The notes below the pieces were generated by a model, which had not been told where the DNA came from, did not search any database, and was given only the letters and a program-made list of their open reading frames with translations. From contig CP085323.1 in the NCBI GenBank assembly GCA_022870745.1, forward strand, positions 1,798,001 through 1,862,000: a stretch of DNA of 64,000 nt, read 5' to 3'. This stretch comes from Silvibacterium acidisoli. GTDB taxonomy: Bacteria; Acidobacteriota; Terriglobia; Terriglobales; Acidobacteriaceae. The translations under genes and the position numbers were made by a program. Shown here piece by piece: positions 49,337 to 58,383 of the stretch. Within the stretch, counting starts at the first letter, position 1, and every line of letters starts with the position of its first letter.

Positions 49337-50044
49337 ATGAAACAGACACGCATTTCGCCCCAGATCGTGCAGGTTACGCATTTTGGCCTAGTGAATTGTT
49401 TCCTTGTCGACGAGCCGGATGGGCTCACGCTCGTCGATACCGGAATCAAAGGATGCGGACGGGCGATTCACCGGGCGGCCGCCGCCACGAACCGGCCCCT
49501 GAGACGGGTGCTGCTGACCCACTCCCACGCGGACCACGTCGGCGCGCTCGACCAGGTGACGAATGTTGTTTCCGGAATGGAAGTCGCCATCGGACGCCGG
49601 GAAGTGCGCCTGCTCGAAGGCGATATGGGGCTGGAGCCGGGAGAACCCACCGACAAGATCCGGGGGAGCTTCGTCAAACTGCAGACAGTCCCCTCGATTC
49701 TGCTGGACGAGGGCGACAGATACGGGTCGCTCGAGGTGATTTTTACGCCCGGCCACACGCCTGGGCACCTTGCGCTGCTCGACCCGCGCTCCGGAACGAT
49801 CCTGGCCGGTGACGCGGTTGCCTCGATCGGCGGCCTGCGGGTGGTCGGCGACTGCTCAAAGCTGTTTCCGCTGCCGAACTTCGGCACCTGGCACAAGGCG
49901 ACCGCGCTGAACAGTGCCCGCAAAATCGCGGACCTGCGGCCGGTTAACCTCGCCATGGGGCATGGCAAACCGCTGCTGGGAAACGCGACCGAGGGCCTGC
50001 GGGAGGCGATCCGCCACGCCGAGCAATCGTATGCGGGTAAGTAG
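49337..50044 (+). CDS. MBL-fold metallo-hydrolase
   Basis: The 235-residue protein has the metallo-beta-lactamase motif THSHADH at residues 61-67, an early D34-T-G, the later GHTPGHLALLD and the Asp ligand in LAGDAVAS. The fold can serve as glyoxalase II, lactonase or other hydrolase; the sequence does not decide which. It follows the GH57 gene by 11 bp, probably in the same operon. Confidence 0.9.
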   Translation: MKQTRISPQIVQVTHFGLVNCFLVDEPDGLTLVDTGIKGCGRAIHRAAAATNRPLRRVLLTHSHADHVGALDQVTNVVSGMEVAIGRREVRLLEGDMGLEPGEPTDKIRGSFVKLQTVPSILLDEGDRYGSLEVIFTPGHTPGHLALLDPRSGTILAGDAVASIGGLRVVGDCSKLFPLPNFGTWHKATALNSARKIADLRPVNLAMGHGKPLLGNATEGLREAIRHAEQSYAGK

Positions 50045-50085
50045 CCGGTAAACGCTCACAGCCCCGCCCGGCATCCCAACCGCGT

Positions 50086-50235
50086 ATGATCCGCAAACTC
50101 AAATCCGGCGAATATCGCATCTACTCGCGCAAAGTGGACGACTCCACCGGGAAACGCCGCAACCTGGGCACGTTTCCCAGCCTCGAGAAAGCCAAACAGC
50201 ACGAGCGCGAAATCCAGTATTTCAAGAAGCACTAG
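50086..50235 (+). CDS. 49-residue basic protein resembling an integrase arm-type fold
   Basis: An open frame from ATG 50086 to TAG 50235 encodes a strongly basic 49-residue protein. It begins IRKLKSGEYRIYSRKVDD and continues TGKRRNLGTFPSLEKAKQHE, a pattern of three strands and a helix like the arm-type DNA-binding domain of tyrosine recombinases. Small stand-alone proteins of this type occur in several bacterial phyla; their role is not known to me. It follows the MBL gene by 41 bp. Coding character is judged from the sequence pattern; expression is unproven. Confidence 0.65.
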   Translation: MIRKLKSGEYRIYSRKVDDSTGKRRNLGTFPSLEKAKQHEREIQYFKKH

Positions 50236-50601
50236 CGTGCGAGGTTTCCTTTTAGAGTTTGTCATCGCGGTTAAAAGAGGGATCTGCACTTTTTCCTCGA
50301 CAAGCGATACTGCGGGTGCCCCATCCATGACGGCATCATCGTCATGGGTGGGCTTAGTCCGCCCACCGGCATCCTCAGTGCAGATCCCTCACTCCGTTCG
50401 GGATGACAAAGCTATAGAGCGACGCTTCCTCTGAGGGTTCGCGCGATATATCATTAGATACCGGGTGGTAAGGATCTTTTCCACGCGGTTTCCCACCCTG
50501 TAAGCCCCCAGCCGCTTCGATTCCTGGACCCTGCACAATCCGCGGGCAAGGTGTGAAGCCGGCGATATCCTAGAGATTCGATTAAAGCAGGCAAAAGAGA
50601 A
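50236..50601. other. gap with repeat elements upstream of purA
   Basis: These 366 bases contain an imperfect pair of arms of the dispersed palindromic repeat (50261-50292 and 50380-50410) enclosing a GGTGGGC/GCCCACC hairpin (50347-50367). The purA promoter probably lies between 50420 and 50590. I see no gene. Confidence 0.55.
50261..50410. repeat. dispersed palindromic repeat, widely spaced arms
   Basis: The right arm GCAGATCCCTCACTCCGTTC GGGATGAC (50379-50406) matches copies at 58071 and 59047. The left arm (GTCATCGCGG ... GAGGGATCTGCAC, 50261-50288) is a weaker inverted partner. The interior holds a separate 7-bp hairpin. Confidence 0.6.
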
Positions 50602-51918
50602 ATGCAGGCAAAGACAGCGGTAGTAGTGGGCGCCCAGTGGGGCGACGAAGGCAAGGGCAAGATTGTCGATGTGCTCTCCGAAAATTTTTCGGTCGTGGCA
50701 CGCTACGCCGGCGGACACAACGCCGGGCACACGGTCATCATCGGCGGGCAGAAGTTCATTCTGCAGCTGATTCCCTGCGGCATTCTCCGTCCCGACTGCC
50801 AGGCGGTCATCGGTAACGGCATCGTGCTCGACCCGATCGCTTTCCTGCGCGAAGTCGGTAAGCTGCGCGATCTCGGCGTGAACGTAGACAAGCAGGTCTT
50901 TGTCTCGAACCGCGCCCAGGTCATCCTGCCCTACCACCGCATGATCGAGCTGGCCGCGGAGAGCGCGCCGGGACGCCAGAAGATCGGCACCACCAGCCGC
51001 GGCATCGGTCCGGCATACGAAGACAAGATGGCCCGCAACGGCCTGCGCGTCGTCGACATGCTGAACTCGAACCTGCTCAAGACGCACATCCAGAACGCCT
51101 GCCACGAGAAGAATGCCATCGCGCATGCTCTCTTCGGCACCGAACCGCTGAACCCTGCGCAGATCTACGAGGAATACGTTAAGGCTGCCGAGCAGCTTGC
51201 TCCATTCGTGACCGATACCGCCTACCTGCTGAACCAGGCGATCCGCGACGGCAAGAGCGTGATGTTCGAGGGCGCGCAGGGCACCATGCTCGACATCGAC
51301 CATGGCACCTACCCGTTCGTGACTTCGTCTTCGGCGACAGCCGGCGGCGCCATCACCGGAACCGGCGTCGGCCCGACGGCCATCGGCACTGTGATCGGCG
51401 TTACCAAGGCTTATGTCACCCGTGTGGGTGAAGGCCCGTTCCCGACCGAGCTGCACGGCCCTGAAGGGGAAGATCTGCGTGCCCGCGGACACGAATTCGG
51501 AGCGGTCACAGGCCGCCCGCGCCGCTGCGGATGGCTCGACCTGCCGCTGCTGCGTTACTCGAACATGGTTAACGGCACGGAGTGGCTGGTTGTGACCAAG
51601 ATGGACGTGCTCGATTCGCTGGCGGAGATTCCGGTCTGCGTCGGTTACGAAATCGACGGTAAGCGTGTCGACACCATGCCTGCCGACGTACGCGGCCTCG
51701 AATCGATCAAGCCGATCCTGACCACGCTCAAGGGCTGGCAGGAGCCGACTGAACAGATCAGGGAATACGACAAGCTGCCTAAGGCGGCGCAGGAATATCT
51801 CCGCTTCCTCGAAAAGGAATCGGGAGCCCGCATCGGCATGGTTTCGACCGGCCCGGACCGCGACCAGACGATGGCGCTGCCCGACTTTGCCCAGGCATTG
51901 AAGTCGCTTGAGGCCTAA
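50602..51918 (+). CDS. purA: adenylosuccinate synthase
   Basis: The 438-residue enzyme joins IMP and aspartate with GTP to make adenylosuccinate, the first committed step of AMP synthesis. The start carries the GTP-binding VVVGAQWGDEGKGKIVD (residues 7-23). The family blocks GTTSRGIGPAYEDK, FEGAQGTMLDIDHGTYPFVT and TGRPRRCGWLDLP follow in order. Length fits the family. The gene stands alone after a repeat-filled gap; ATG 50602 is preceded by AAGAGAA. Confidence 0.98.
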   Translation: MQAKTAVVVGAQWGDEGKGKIVDVLSENFSVVARYAGGHNAGHTVIIGGQKFILQLIPCGILRPDCQAVIGNGIVLDPIAFLREVGKLRDLGVNVDKQVFVSNRAQVILPYHRMIELAAESAPGRQKIGTTSRGIGPAYEDKMARNGLRVVDMLNSNLLKTHIQNACHEKNAIAHALFGTEPLNPAQIYEEYVKAAEQLAPFVTDTAYLLNQAIRDGKSVMFEGAQGTMLDIDHGTYPFVTSSSATAGGAITGTGVGPTAIGTVIGVTKAYVTRVGEGPFPTELHGPEGEDLRARGHEFGAVTGRPRRCGWLDLPLLRYSNMVNGTEWLVVTKMDVLDSLAEIPVCVGYEIDGKRVDTMPADVRGLESIKPILTTLKGWQEPTEQIREYDKLPKAAQEYLRFLEKESGARIGMVSTGPDRDQTMALPDFAQALKSLEA

Positions 51919-51926
51919 TCGCTGAT

Positions 51927-51943
51927 CCGGCCCTGAGAGCCGG
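51927..51943 (+). terminator. weak hairpin after purA
   Basis: CCGGC and GCCGG pair around a 7-base loop, 9 bases past the purA stop. There is no T-run, so termination would be weak or factor-dependent. Confidence 0.3.
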
Positions 51944-51984
51944 AAGTACTCTATTCGCTCCACAAACGATTCAGGTTGCCATCA

Positions 51985-52272
51985 ATGATTAGCTTTACCG
52001 TTCGCATGAATTTCAAGGCAGAGGATCGCGATAAGGTTCGCGATTCCCTGCTTGCACTTGCCGAAGAGTCGCGCAAGGAACCTGGCTGCGTCAGCTATGT
52101 TCCCCATACCATCGACGGCAACCCGGATACCGTTCTGATCTACGAGCAGTACAGGGATCAGGCGGCAGTCGATGCCCATCGCGCCTCGGAGCATTTCAAG
52201 AAATACGCCGTGGGTGGGTTTTACCAGCGTATGCTCGACCGTGAGGTAGAGAACCTCAACGCTATCTGCTGA
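51985..52272 (+). CDS. antibiotic-biosynthesis-monooxygenase (ABM) domain protein
   Basis: The 95-residue protein is a single ferredoxin-like ABM domain (YgiN/LsrG group): an early F-x-V-x-x-x-F strand, EESRKEPGCVSYVPH, and EQYRDQAAVDAHRASEHFKKY. Such small proteins act as monooxygenases, quinol oxidases or isomerases without cofactors. I start at ATG 51985; a TTG nine bases earlier is possible. The gene lies 66 bp after purA. Confidence 0.85.
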   Translation: MISFTVRMNFKAEDRDKVRDSLLALAEESRKEPGCVSYVPHTIDGNPDTVLIYEQYRDQAAVDAHRASEHFKKYAVGGFYQRMLDREVENLNAIC

Positions 52273-52479
52273 AGTTTTTGAAGAGATGAAGAATTTCCGC
52301 TTCGCCACTCCATGAAGGAGTGCCGCAGCCCCCACATCTTTTACCATGGGAATGTGCATCTCTCCGGTATGCGCATTTGCAGTCGAGGTGGGAATCTGCG
52401 GCATTCACCGTGGATAATCGCAGCTTCGGGCTTTCTTTTTGACTCGACGCGCGCGCTCGGACTACGATGCGATACGCAC

Positions 52480-52992
52480 ATGCGCAGAAAAGCTCATCTT
52501 CCGAGCTCGTTCGTTACACCGGCTGCGACTATCCTGTTGTCGCTTCTCTTGACATGCATCACGTCGACTCCTGCCCACGCGCTGCCGCACCGGGAAAACC
52601 ACGCTATTCACAAGGAAATTGAGACGCTCGAGGAAGAATGGCGGCAGGCCGTCATCTCGAACGACGTCACGCGCATGGATCACCTGCTGGCTGACGACTA
52701 CATCGGCATCAGCGCCAACGGCACGGTAGAAACCAAGACCCAGGCGCTGGCCCAACGCAAAGCCGGTACCGTCGTCATCACTAAGCTGGATATTGACGAT
52801 GTCAAAGTGCGCCTCTACGGCGACACGGCCGTCGTCACCTCGCAGGCCGAATTGCAGGGCAGCAATGGCCACGCCGACATCGGCGGCCGTTACCGCTATA
52901 CCCGCGTCTACAACCGGCGCTTCGGCCAGTGGAAGATCGTGAGCTTCGAAGCCAGCCGCATGCACGACGCCGACGCCCGCGCCAAGAACTAA
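52480..52992 (+). CDS. secreted DUF4440/SnoaL-like protein
   Basis: The start at ATG 52480 gives a 170-residue protein with a signal peptide ending near PAHALP. Upstream in-frame codons to 52312 do not look like protein. The mature part is an NTF2-like DUF4440 domain: an amphipathic helix EEEWRQAVISNDVTRMDHLL, then DDYIGISANGTVETK and a series of strands ending FGQWKIVSFEASRM. These small cone-shaped domains bind ligands or act as isomerases; the role here is unknown. It ends 6 bp before the convergent tldE-like gene. Confidence 0.82.
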   Translation: MRRKAHLPSSFVTPAATILLSLLLTCITSTPAHALPHRENHAIHKEIETLEEEWRQAVISNDVTRMDHLLADDYIGISANGTVETKTQALAQRKAGTVVITKLDIDDVKVRLYGDTAVVTSQAELQGSNGHADIGGRYRYTRVYNRRFGQWKIVSFEASRMHDADARAKN

Positions 52993-52998
52993 CCCCTC

Positions 52999-54657
52999 TT
53001 ATTGCGGCGGCGCGTAATAAGGCAGCTTGTCGTTCCGCTGCTCGGCGCGCTTCACCGTGATGTCATCCATCAGTAGAGACGGGGCAAGCACTGTCGCGGG
53101 TGGATCGGCCGGAATATTGTCCACGTAGGTGTCGCTGCCTGCCGCACGGATTCCTGAACGTAACGTACGCTGATCCAAATCATCGAGCGAGCCGCCCCGG
53201 ACAAGCTCACGCTTTCCAGAGGCAACATCGATGCGATAGAGCAGCCGAGGCGTCAGCTCCGGCCCGAAGGTATCGACGGCGTAGACCTTGTCCAGCCCTT
53301 CGTCTTTGCCGAGAGCAGCCAGCTTCTGCTTCATCTCGTCGGCTGAAGAAGGCCTGGTCGACTCCACATGCAGCACGCCGATCATGGGGTGCGCCGCACC
53401 ACCGATCGATGCCCTGCCATGGCCATTCGAATTCGGAAAATCCTTTACCGGCTCGCGCCCAATAACGTAGTTCGCCAGCTTGCCCTGGTCGACAACATCG
53501 ACCGTTTTCGCCGGAACACCCTGATCATCGATGTTGTACGAGCCGAAGAGGCCTTTACCCTCGAAGGTGGCCATCGCCGGATCGTCTGTGACCTTGAAAA
53601 ATTCAGGAAGCACACGGGTCTGGTAGCTCGACTGGTATGGGCCGCGTGTGCGTGCTGTCGTTCCCGTTTCGGGACGCACCGCAGCGATAGGATCGGCAAA
53701 GAGTTCCGCAAAGAGGTCCGCAGAGGCGTCGCCCGAGAAGAGCACAGGGCCGTGGTACTCATCGGCGATCACCGGAGCATCGTGCAACTGGTGCAGCGAA
53801 CTCAGAATGCCGAGCACACCAGCGTGCAGCTTCTCCGCGGAATCAAGCTGCGCCGCCGTGAGTCCTGTTGTCGCATAGCTGCGCTCGAGGCGCATGCCGT
53901 CCGGAGCCTGCCCGCCGACGGTGACCATCACCATGTACTGCGAGGACGCCTTCCGCAGGATTGTGCCTTCACTGTTGACGATGTAGCGATTCTGCGCGCG
54001 GGCGCTCATGCGCCCACTCGAATACTGCACTTCCTGCGCGAAGGCCTGTGCCGATTTGTCGCTGCGATAGAGACCTGTCGCTTCGACCAGCCGCTTCGAC
54101 CACGCATCTTCATCGACTGCGAGCTTCGTTACCGGCTCGAGCGAAACCACCGGCTTTTCTTCGGAGAAATCGTTCGCCGACGGAGGCGTCTGCACCGACT
54201 TGAGCGCCGCCTGCTTCTGCGTGTATTCCCGCAACGCCGACTTGTAAGCCGTATCGGTTGCCGACCAGAGCGCATAGCGCAGGGCTATGGGATCGTTTTC
54301 CGTCGAGGCCAGCTGCACCGATCCGTCGCCGCGGCCATTCGCTCCAGCTGAGCTGTCCATCTTGTAGTCGCCCACGCGAACCACGACCCTTGCGATGCGG
54401 TGATGTTGCTCGTTCTGGCCGGTCAGCGCTCCGTAGGAAGCCTGCGCGTCGAACTCGGTCACGTCGTCGATGCGGTACTCGATGAAGAACGGCTTTTCGA
54501 AGCCCTGCAACTGGAGACTCTGCCGGCTGCGATCCAGCTCGGCGAGCATGGCCTTCAGCACCGGATCCTTCTGCGCATCGGCAGCCGTACCCTGGGCAAA
54601 CCCGGTTGCCGTGCAGGCAAGCAAACCTAAGGAGAGTAGATGGCGGATCGATTTCAT
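52999..54657 (-). CDS. exported TldE/PmbA-like protein lacking the metal motif
   Basis: The 552-residue protein has a signal peptide (residues 1-21, ending near TGFAQG) and TldD/PmbA fold features, such as DPAMATFEGKGLFGSYNIDDQG followed by GHGRAS. The segment that should hold HExxxH reads LFSGDASADLFAELFADPI, so no zinc site is present, as in TldE (PmbA). Its start overlaps the end of the metal-bearing partner by 4 bp (ATGA), giving coupled translation. In E. coli the TldD-TldE heterodimer is a cytoplasmic protease that matures peptides; here both members appear to be exported. Confidence 0.85.
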   Translation of the reverse strand: MKSIRHLLSLGLLACTATGFAQGTAADAQKDPVLKAMLAELDRSRQSLQLQGFEKPFFIEYRIDDVTEFDAQASYGALTGQNEQHHRIARVVVRVGDYKMDSSAGANGRGDGSVQLASTENDPIALRYALWSATDTAYKSALREYTQKQAALKSVQTPPSANDFSEEKPVVSLEPVTKLAVDEDAWSKRLVEATGLYRSDKSAQAFAQEVQYSSGRMSARAQNRYIVNSEGTILRKASSQYMVMVTVGGQAPDGMRLERSYATTGLTAAQLDSAEKLHAGVLGILSSLHQLHDAPVIADEYHGPVLFSGDASADLFAELFADPIAAVRPETGTTARTRGPYQSSYQTRVLPEFFKVTDDPAMATFEGKGLFGSYNIDDQGVPAKTVDVVDQGKLANYVIGREPVKDFPNSNGHGRASIGGAAHPMIGVLHVESTRPSSADEMKQKLAALGKDEGLDKVYAVDTFGPELTPRLLYRIDVASGKRELVRGGSLDDLDQRTLRSGIRAAGSDTYVDNIPADPPATVLAPSLLMDDITVKRAEQRNDKLPYYAPPQ

Positions 54658-56372
54658 TTCTGACCTCCTTCGGCGGTCGGCGGAGGCAGAATCGGTGGCC
54701 GCGCCGTGCCCTGCTGCTGGCGTTGCGTCTCAATCTCACTGACCAGCATGGCTGGTGCGATGGCCGACACAGGGATGCTGCCGGACTCCGCGCCGCACTC
54801 GCCGTTGAAGACCTCGCGGGTGTCGCTGGTCGCGACAATACGATTCAGAGCTGCCTGTGGCGTTCCGACGATACTCACGCCGCGCACCAGCTCATCGGGA
54901 CGGCCATCGGTATACACCCGATAAACGACCAGAGGAATCACCTGGAAGGCTTGCGGAGCACTGCGCGTGGTAACAGCGAATCCGGAAGAAATGTCTTCGA
55001 AATACAGCCCGTAAGGCTTGTTCTGCTTCTTCGCCTCTTCGATCAGCATCTTGCGCAGTTCGGCATTCGAGACCGTCTTGGTCGAGGTCACGATCAGGTT
55101 GCCCTGCCGCCCGGTGGGAATGCGGCCGATCTGCGAGCGCCCGTGGCCGTTGGAGCTGGAGACGCTGGCAATCGGCAGGCGCGACATCAGGAAGGTCTTG
55201 AGCACGCCCTTTTCGATCAGGTCGACCTTCTGCGCACGCTGCCCTTCGTCGTCGTAGTTGTAGTAGCCGCTCAGGTAGGTTCCGTCGAAGGTGGCCATGG
55301 TCGGGTCATCGGAGACGGAGAGAAAATCAGGCAGGATGGGCTTGCCGAGATCCTTGGTAAAGGTCTGGCCTTCCTGGTCGCCGCGCTGCCGTTGGCCCTC
55401 CAACCGGTGCCCGAGCACCTCGTGAAAGAAGACAGCAGCGGCGCGTCCTGAGAGCAGTGCAGGTCCATCGAAGGGCTGCGTCACCGGGGCATTCCGCAGG
55501 TCTTCGAGGCTCGCGGCCAGCTTGCGCATGGCGGCTTCGAGCTCCTTCTGCGAAGGCAGGCCATCGGCGGTCTTCGCCTCGAAGGTCTGGGCGCGGTAAA
55601 GATCCATGCCGTCGGCGGCGCGAGTGCTGGCAAATACGATCAGCCGTGTCAGCTCATGCGGCGTGACGATGCGCGAGCCTTCTGAAGAGACGAAGTACTC
55701 CGTCTGCGCCTGCACGTTGAGCATGATGTAGTTCGAGTAGACATGCGGGTAGTCGCGGAAAACCGCCGACACCGCCTTGACCCGGTCGTTCCAGGCCTTC
55801 ATGTCGAGATGCGGCTCGGCCACAGGCTTCGCATCGGTGCTGACGACCGCCCTCTCCTGCGAGAAATCCGGCGAACCGTCTTCTTCCTTGGCGCGAACCT
55901 GCGTTTCGGTCTTTACCTGCAGGTAGGTCTGAAGCGCCTGCCCATATCCGGCATTGGTTCCCCACCAGAGCGCGCGTGCCGTTGCCTTGGAATCGTCGTT
56001 CAGCGGCAGCGAAACCGTGTTGATCGCCGAGGCGCGGTGCTGGCCGTGGGTGTTGTCGAGCTTCGGGTCGCCGACGCGGATGACTATGTCGGCGGCACGT
56101 CCATGGTTGGCGTCCGACGAGAGCAGGGCGCCCTGCTGCGCGGTGATCGAAACTGAGTAGCCGTCGTACGCTGTGTAGCTCAGGTAGTACGGAGGCTGCT
56201 GCTGTGCGCCGTCCTGCGGATTGTGTCCCAGGTTGCCGGTTGCGCGCTTCAACTCCGTCGACATGGTATCGAGCAGCGCGGGAGAATCCTGGGCAAGGAG
56301 TGATGGCAAAGGGAAAGACGAGGCAGCGCAGAACACTACCGGCAGCAAGAACAACGAACGTCGCAAAGTCAT
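54654..56372 (-). CDS. exported TldD-like metallopeptidase
   Basis: The 572-residue protein has a signal peptide ending near SLLAQD. The zinc motif H317-E318-V-L-G-H322 lies in AVFFHEVLGHRLEGQRQR, and a Cys in NGECGAESG near the C-terminus matches the third ligand of TldD. The region DPTMATFDGTYLSGYYNYDDEG mirrors the partner protein. It is the catalytic member of a TldD/TldE-like pair and lies first in the two-gene operon. The substrates are probably unfolded peptides in the periplasm. Divergent from the M48 gene with 69 bp between the starts. Confidence 0.87.
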   Translation of the reverse strand: MTLRRSLFLLPVVFCAASSFPLPSLLAQDSPALLDTMSTELKRATGNLGHNPQDGAQQQPPYYLSYTAYDGYSVSITAQQGALLSSDANHGRAADIVIRVGDPKLDNTHGQHRASAINTVSLPLNDDSKATARALWWGTNAGYGQALQTYLQVKTETQVRAKEEDGSPDFSQERAVVSTDAKPVAEPHLDMKAWNDRVKAVSAVFRDYPHVYSNYIMLNVQAQTEYFVSSEGSRIVTPHELTRLIVFASTRAADGMDLYRAQTFEAKTADGLPSQKELEAAMRKLAASLEDLRNAPVTQPFDGPALLSGRAAAVFFHEVLGHRLEGQRQRGDQEGQTFTKDLGKPILPDFLSVSDDPTMATFDGTYLSGYYNYDDEGQRAQKVDLIEKGVLKTFLMSRLPIASVSSSNGHGRSQIGRIPTGRQGNLIVTSTKTVSNAELRKMLIEEAKKQNKPYGLYFEDISSGFAVTTRSAPQAFQVIPLVVYRVYTDGRPDELVRGVSIVGTPQAALNRIVATSDTREVFNGECGAESGSIPVSAIAPAMLVSEIETQRQQQGTARPPILPPPTAEGGQK

Positions 56373-56441
56373 CAGAGGGCTTCAGTCTAATCGGCCCGTG
56401 ACCGCCGAATCAACGACAGAAATTCTGCGTATCATTCGATC

Positions 56442-57647
56442 ATGTTCCTCCCCGGCGCAGAACACGCCGTTTACACGCTGCCCCCGGACAAGCTGGTGAA
56501 GGCCCTGCACTTGAGCCACGCCCGTACGCTCGCCTACTTCGGCGACGCTGCCTGGTCGATCGCTTTTCTCGCGCTCATGGTACGCTTTCGCGCCGGGTCG
56601 CGCATTTCGCGGCTGGCCAGCCGCGTGACCCATCGTCCCTGGCTGCAGGGCACGATCGTGGTGCCGATCTGGCTGCTGATCCTCACCGTCGCCAGCCTGC
56701 CGGTGTCTTTCCTCATGGAGCGCATGGATAAGGCTTACGGTCTCTCGGTCGAGCCATGGAGCCTCTGGCTCGCCGACATCGGCAAATCGCTGCTGATCAA
56801 CGTCCCCATGGAAACGCTCGCCGTCGGCGTACTTTATGCCCTGATGCGGCACTCGGCGCGGAGATGGTGGCTGTGGTTCTGGCTGATTTCACTGCCTGTG
56901 CTGGTGCTCGGTGTTTACGCCGCACCGATTCTGATCGATCCAGTCTTCAACCACTTCACGCCGCTGGCAGGCAAAGACCCGGCGCTGGTGACTCGCCTGC
57001 AGGAAGTCGCAGCGAAGGGGCATCTGGAGATTCCGTCCTCCCGAATCTTTGTGATGGACGCCAGCCGCAAGGTTACCGGCCCGAATGCCTATGTGACCGG
57101 CTTCGGCGGGTCGAAACGGATTGTCGTGTGGGACAACACCCTTAATGAAATGCCCTCCGACGAGATCCTCGCCGTCTACGGACACGAACAGGGCCATTAC
57201 GTGCTGAACCACATCCACAAGGGCCTGCTCTTTTCAGCGGTAACGATGTTCGTCTTCTTCTGGATCGCCTATCGCCTCATGACATGGCTGGCGCCTCGTT
57301 TCGGCACGCCGGTGGGCGAATGGTCGTCTTTTGGGTTGCTCATGCTGCTGGTAACCATCCTCGGCTTCTTCGCCGAACCGGTCGGCAACGCCTTCAGCCG
57401 CCACATCGAACACCAGGCAGACGTCTACGGGCAGGAGGTCATTCACGGCCTCGTCCCGGACTCCCGCGCGGCGATGGTGAACTCCTTCCAGACGCTGGGC
57501 GAACTTTGGCTGGAGGCCCCGACTGAAAACCCCTTCGTCGTTTTCTGGACGTTCAGCCATCCACCCGTCGCCGATCGCTATCGCTTTGCGGAGCAATACG
57601 ATCCCTGGCGGCCGGGTCACAGTCCAAAATATGTTCAGGCGCAGTAA
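56442..57647 (+). CDS. M48-family metallopeptidase (Ste24-like)
   Basis: The 401-residue membrane protein has several helices (about 65-90, 105-150, 260-285, 300-325) and the zinc motif HEQGHYVLNH with a later Glu in HIEHQADVYGQEV. The N-terminal region and the long spacing match CAAX prenyl protease 1/Ste24-like enzymes. In bacteria they are thought to cut membrane or periplasmic proteins. FSHPPVADRYRFA near the end is the usual C-terminal block. The HIT gene follows after 9 bp, perhaps on the same transcript. Confidence 0.92.
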   Translation: MFLPGAEHAVYTLPPDKLVKALHLSHARTLAYFGDAAWSIAFLALMVRFRAGSRISRLASRVTHRPWLQGTIVVPIWLLILTVASLPVSFLMERMDKAYGLSVEPWSLWLADIGKSLLINVPMETLAVGVLYALMRHSARRWWLWFWLISLPVLVLGVYAAPILIDPVFNHFTPLAGKDPALVTRLQEVAAKGHLEIPSSRIFVMDASRKVTGPNAYVTGFGGSKRIVVWDNTLNEMPSDEILAVYGHEQGHYVLNHIHKGLLFSAVTMFVFFWIAYRLMTWLAPRFGTPVGEWSSFGLLMLLVTILGFFAEPVGNAFSRHIEHQADVYGQEVIHGLVPDSRAAMVNSFQTLGELWLEAPTENPFVVFWTFSHPPVADRYRFAEQYDPWRPGHSPKYVQAQ

Positions 57648-57656
57648 GCTGTTGGC

Positions 57657-58001
57657 ATGGACTGCATCTTCTGCAAGATCATCGCCGGCGAGATTCCTTC
57701 GAAGAAGCTCTTTGCCGACGACTCCGTCTACGCCTTCGCCGATATCGATCCGAAGGCTCCGTTCCATGCGCTGATCGTTCCCAGGCGCCATGTGGACTCG
57801 ATGGCCGAGCTCAACGCAGGTGAGGCCGATGCCGCTCTGCTTGGCCACCTGTTGGCGACCGCAGGAAACATCGCCCGTGAGCAGAAGCTCGACAAGGGCT
57901 ACCGCGTCGTCATCAATACGCGCGAAGACGGCGGCCAGACCGTCGACCACCTGCATCTGCATTTGATGGGCGGACGGGCGATGCACTGGCCTCCGGGATA
58001 G
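57657..58001 (+). CDS. HIT-family nucleotide-binding protein (HinT-like)
   Basis: The 114-residue protein begins CIFCKIIAGEIPS, a standard HIT opening, and carries the histidine triad HLHLHLMGG near its C-terminus. The HinT branch hydrolyses purine nucleoside phosphoramidates. It begins 9 bp after the M48 gene. Full length for the family. Confidence 0.94.
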   Translation: MDCIFCKIIAGEIPSKKLFADDSVYAFADIDPKAPFHALIVPRRHVDSMAELNAGEADAALLGHLLATAGNIAREQKLDKGYRVVINTREDGGQTVDHLHLHLMGGRAMHWPPG

Positions 58002-58013
58002 AGACCTGGGTTT

Positions 58014-58101
58014 GTCCTTCCGAGCGGGAGAGGAGCCTGCTGTTCCTTCCGTGCGCCAACGTGCCTGAAGGCAGATCCCTCACTTCGCTCGGGATGAAAA
58101 C
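58014..58101. repeat. dispersed palindromic repeat after the HIT gene
   Basis: The left arm (GTCCTTCCGAGCGGGAGAGG..., from 58014) and the right arm (GCAGATCCCTCACTTCGCTC GGGATGA, 58071-58097) form an imperfect inverted pair starting 12 bases after the stop codon. Confidence 0.6.
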
Positions 58102-58121
58102 AGATGCGGAGTGAGCTGGCT

Positions 58122-58334
58122 TCAGCTTTCTTTGCGATAAAGCATGTCGCGGATGGCGGTACGGCGAGCCTCGTTCAAGTCGCTGTCGGATTTGTCGATT
58201 CCGCCCATCGAGGCGCGTTCCGCCTCGGCTTCTTCAGCACTGCATTCGGGACAGCGATTGGCAAAGCCCGGCTTGTCCGGCTTCAGCTCAAACTCTTCTT
58301 TACAAACTACGCAAACTTTAATCGGGAACGGCAT
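58122..58334 (-). CDS. small zinc-ribbon protein
   Basis: The 70-residue protein has two CxxC knuckles (C8, C11 and C28, C31) that would bind one zinc ion, followed by an acidic helical tail. GGAGGAG precedes the ATG at 58334. The family is unassigned; a role as a nucleic-acid or protein-binding adaptor is possible. It lies between the repeat element and the mpg gene on the same strand. Confidence 0.75.
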   Translation of the reverse strand: MPFPIKVCVVCKEEFELKPDKPGFANRCPECSAEEAEAERASMGGIDKSDSDLNEARRTAIRDMLYRKES

Positions 58335-58383
58335 AACTCCTCCATTTTAAGAGACGAAAATGGGGAATCTTTCGTTGTTTTTC

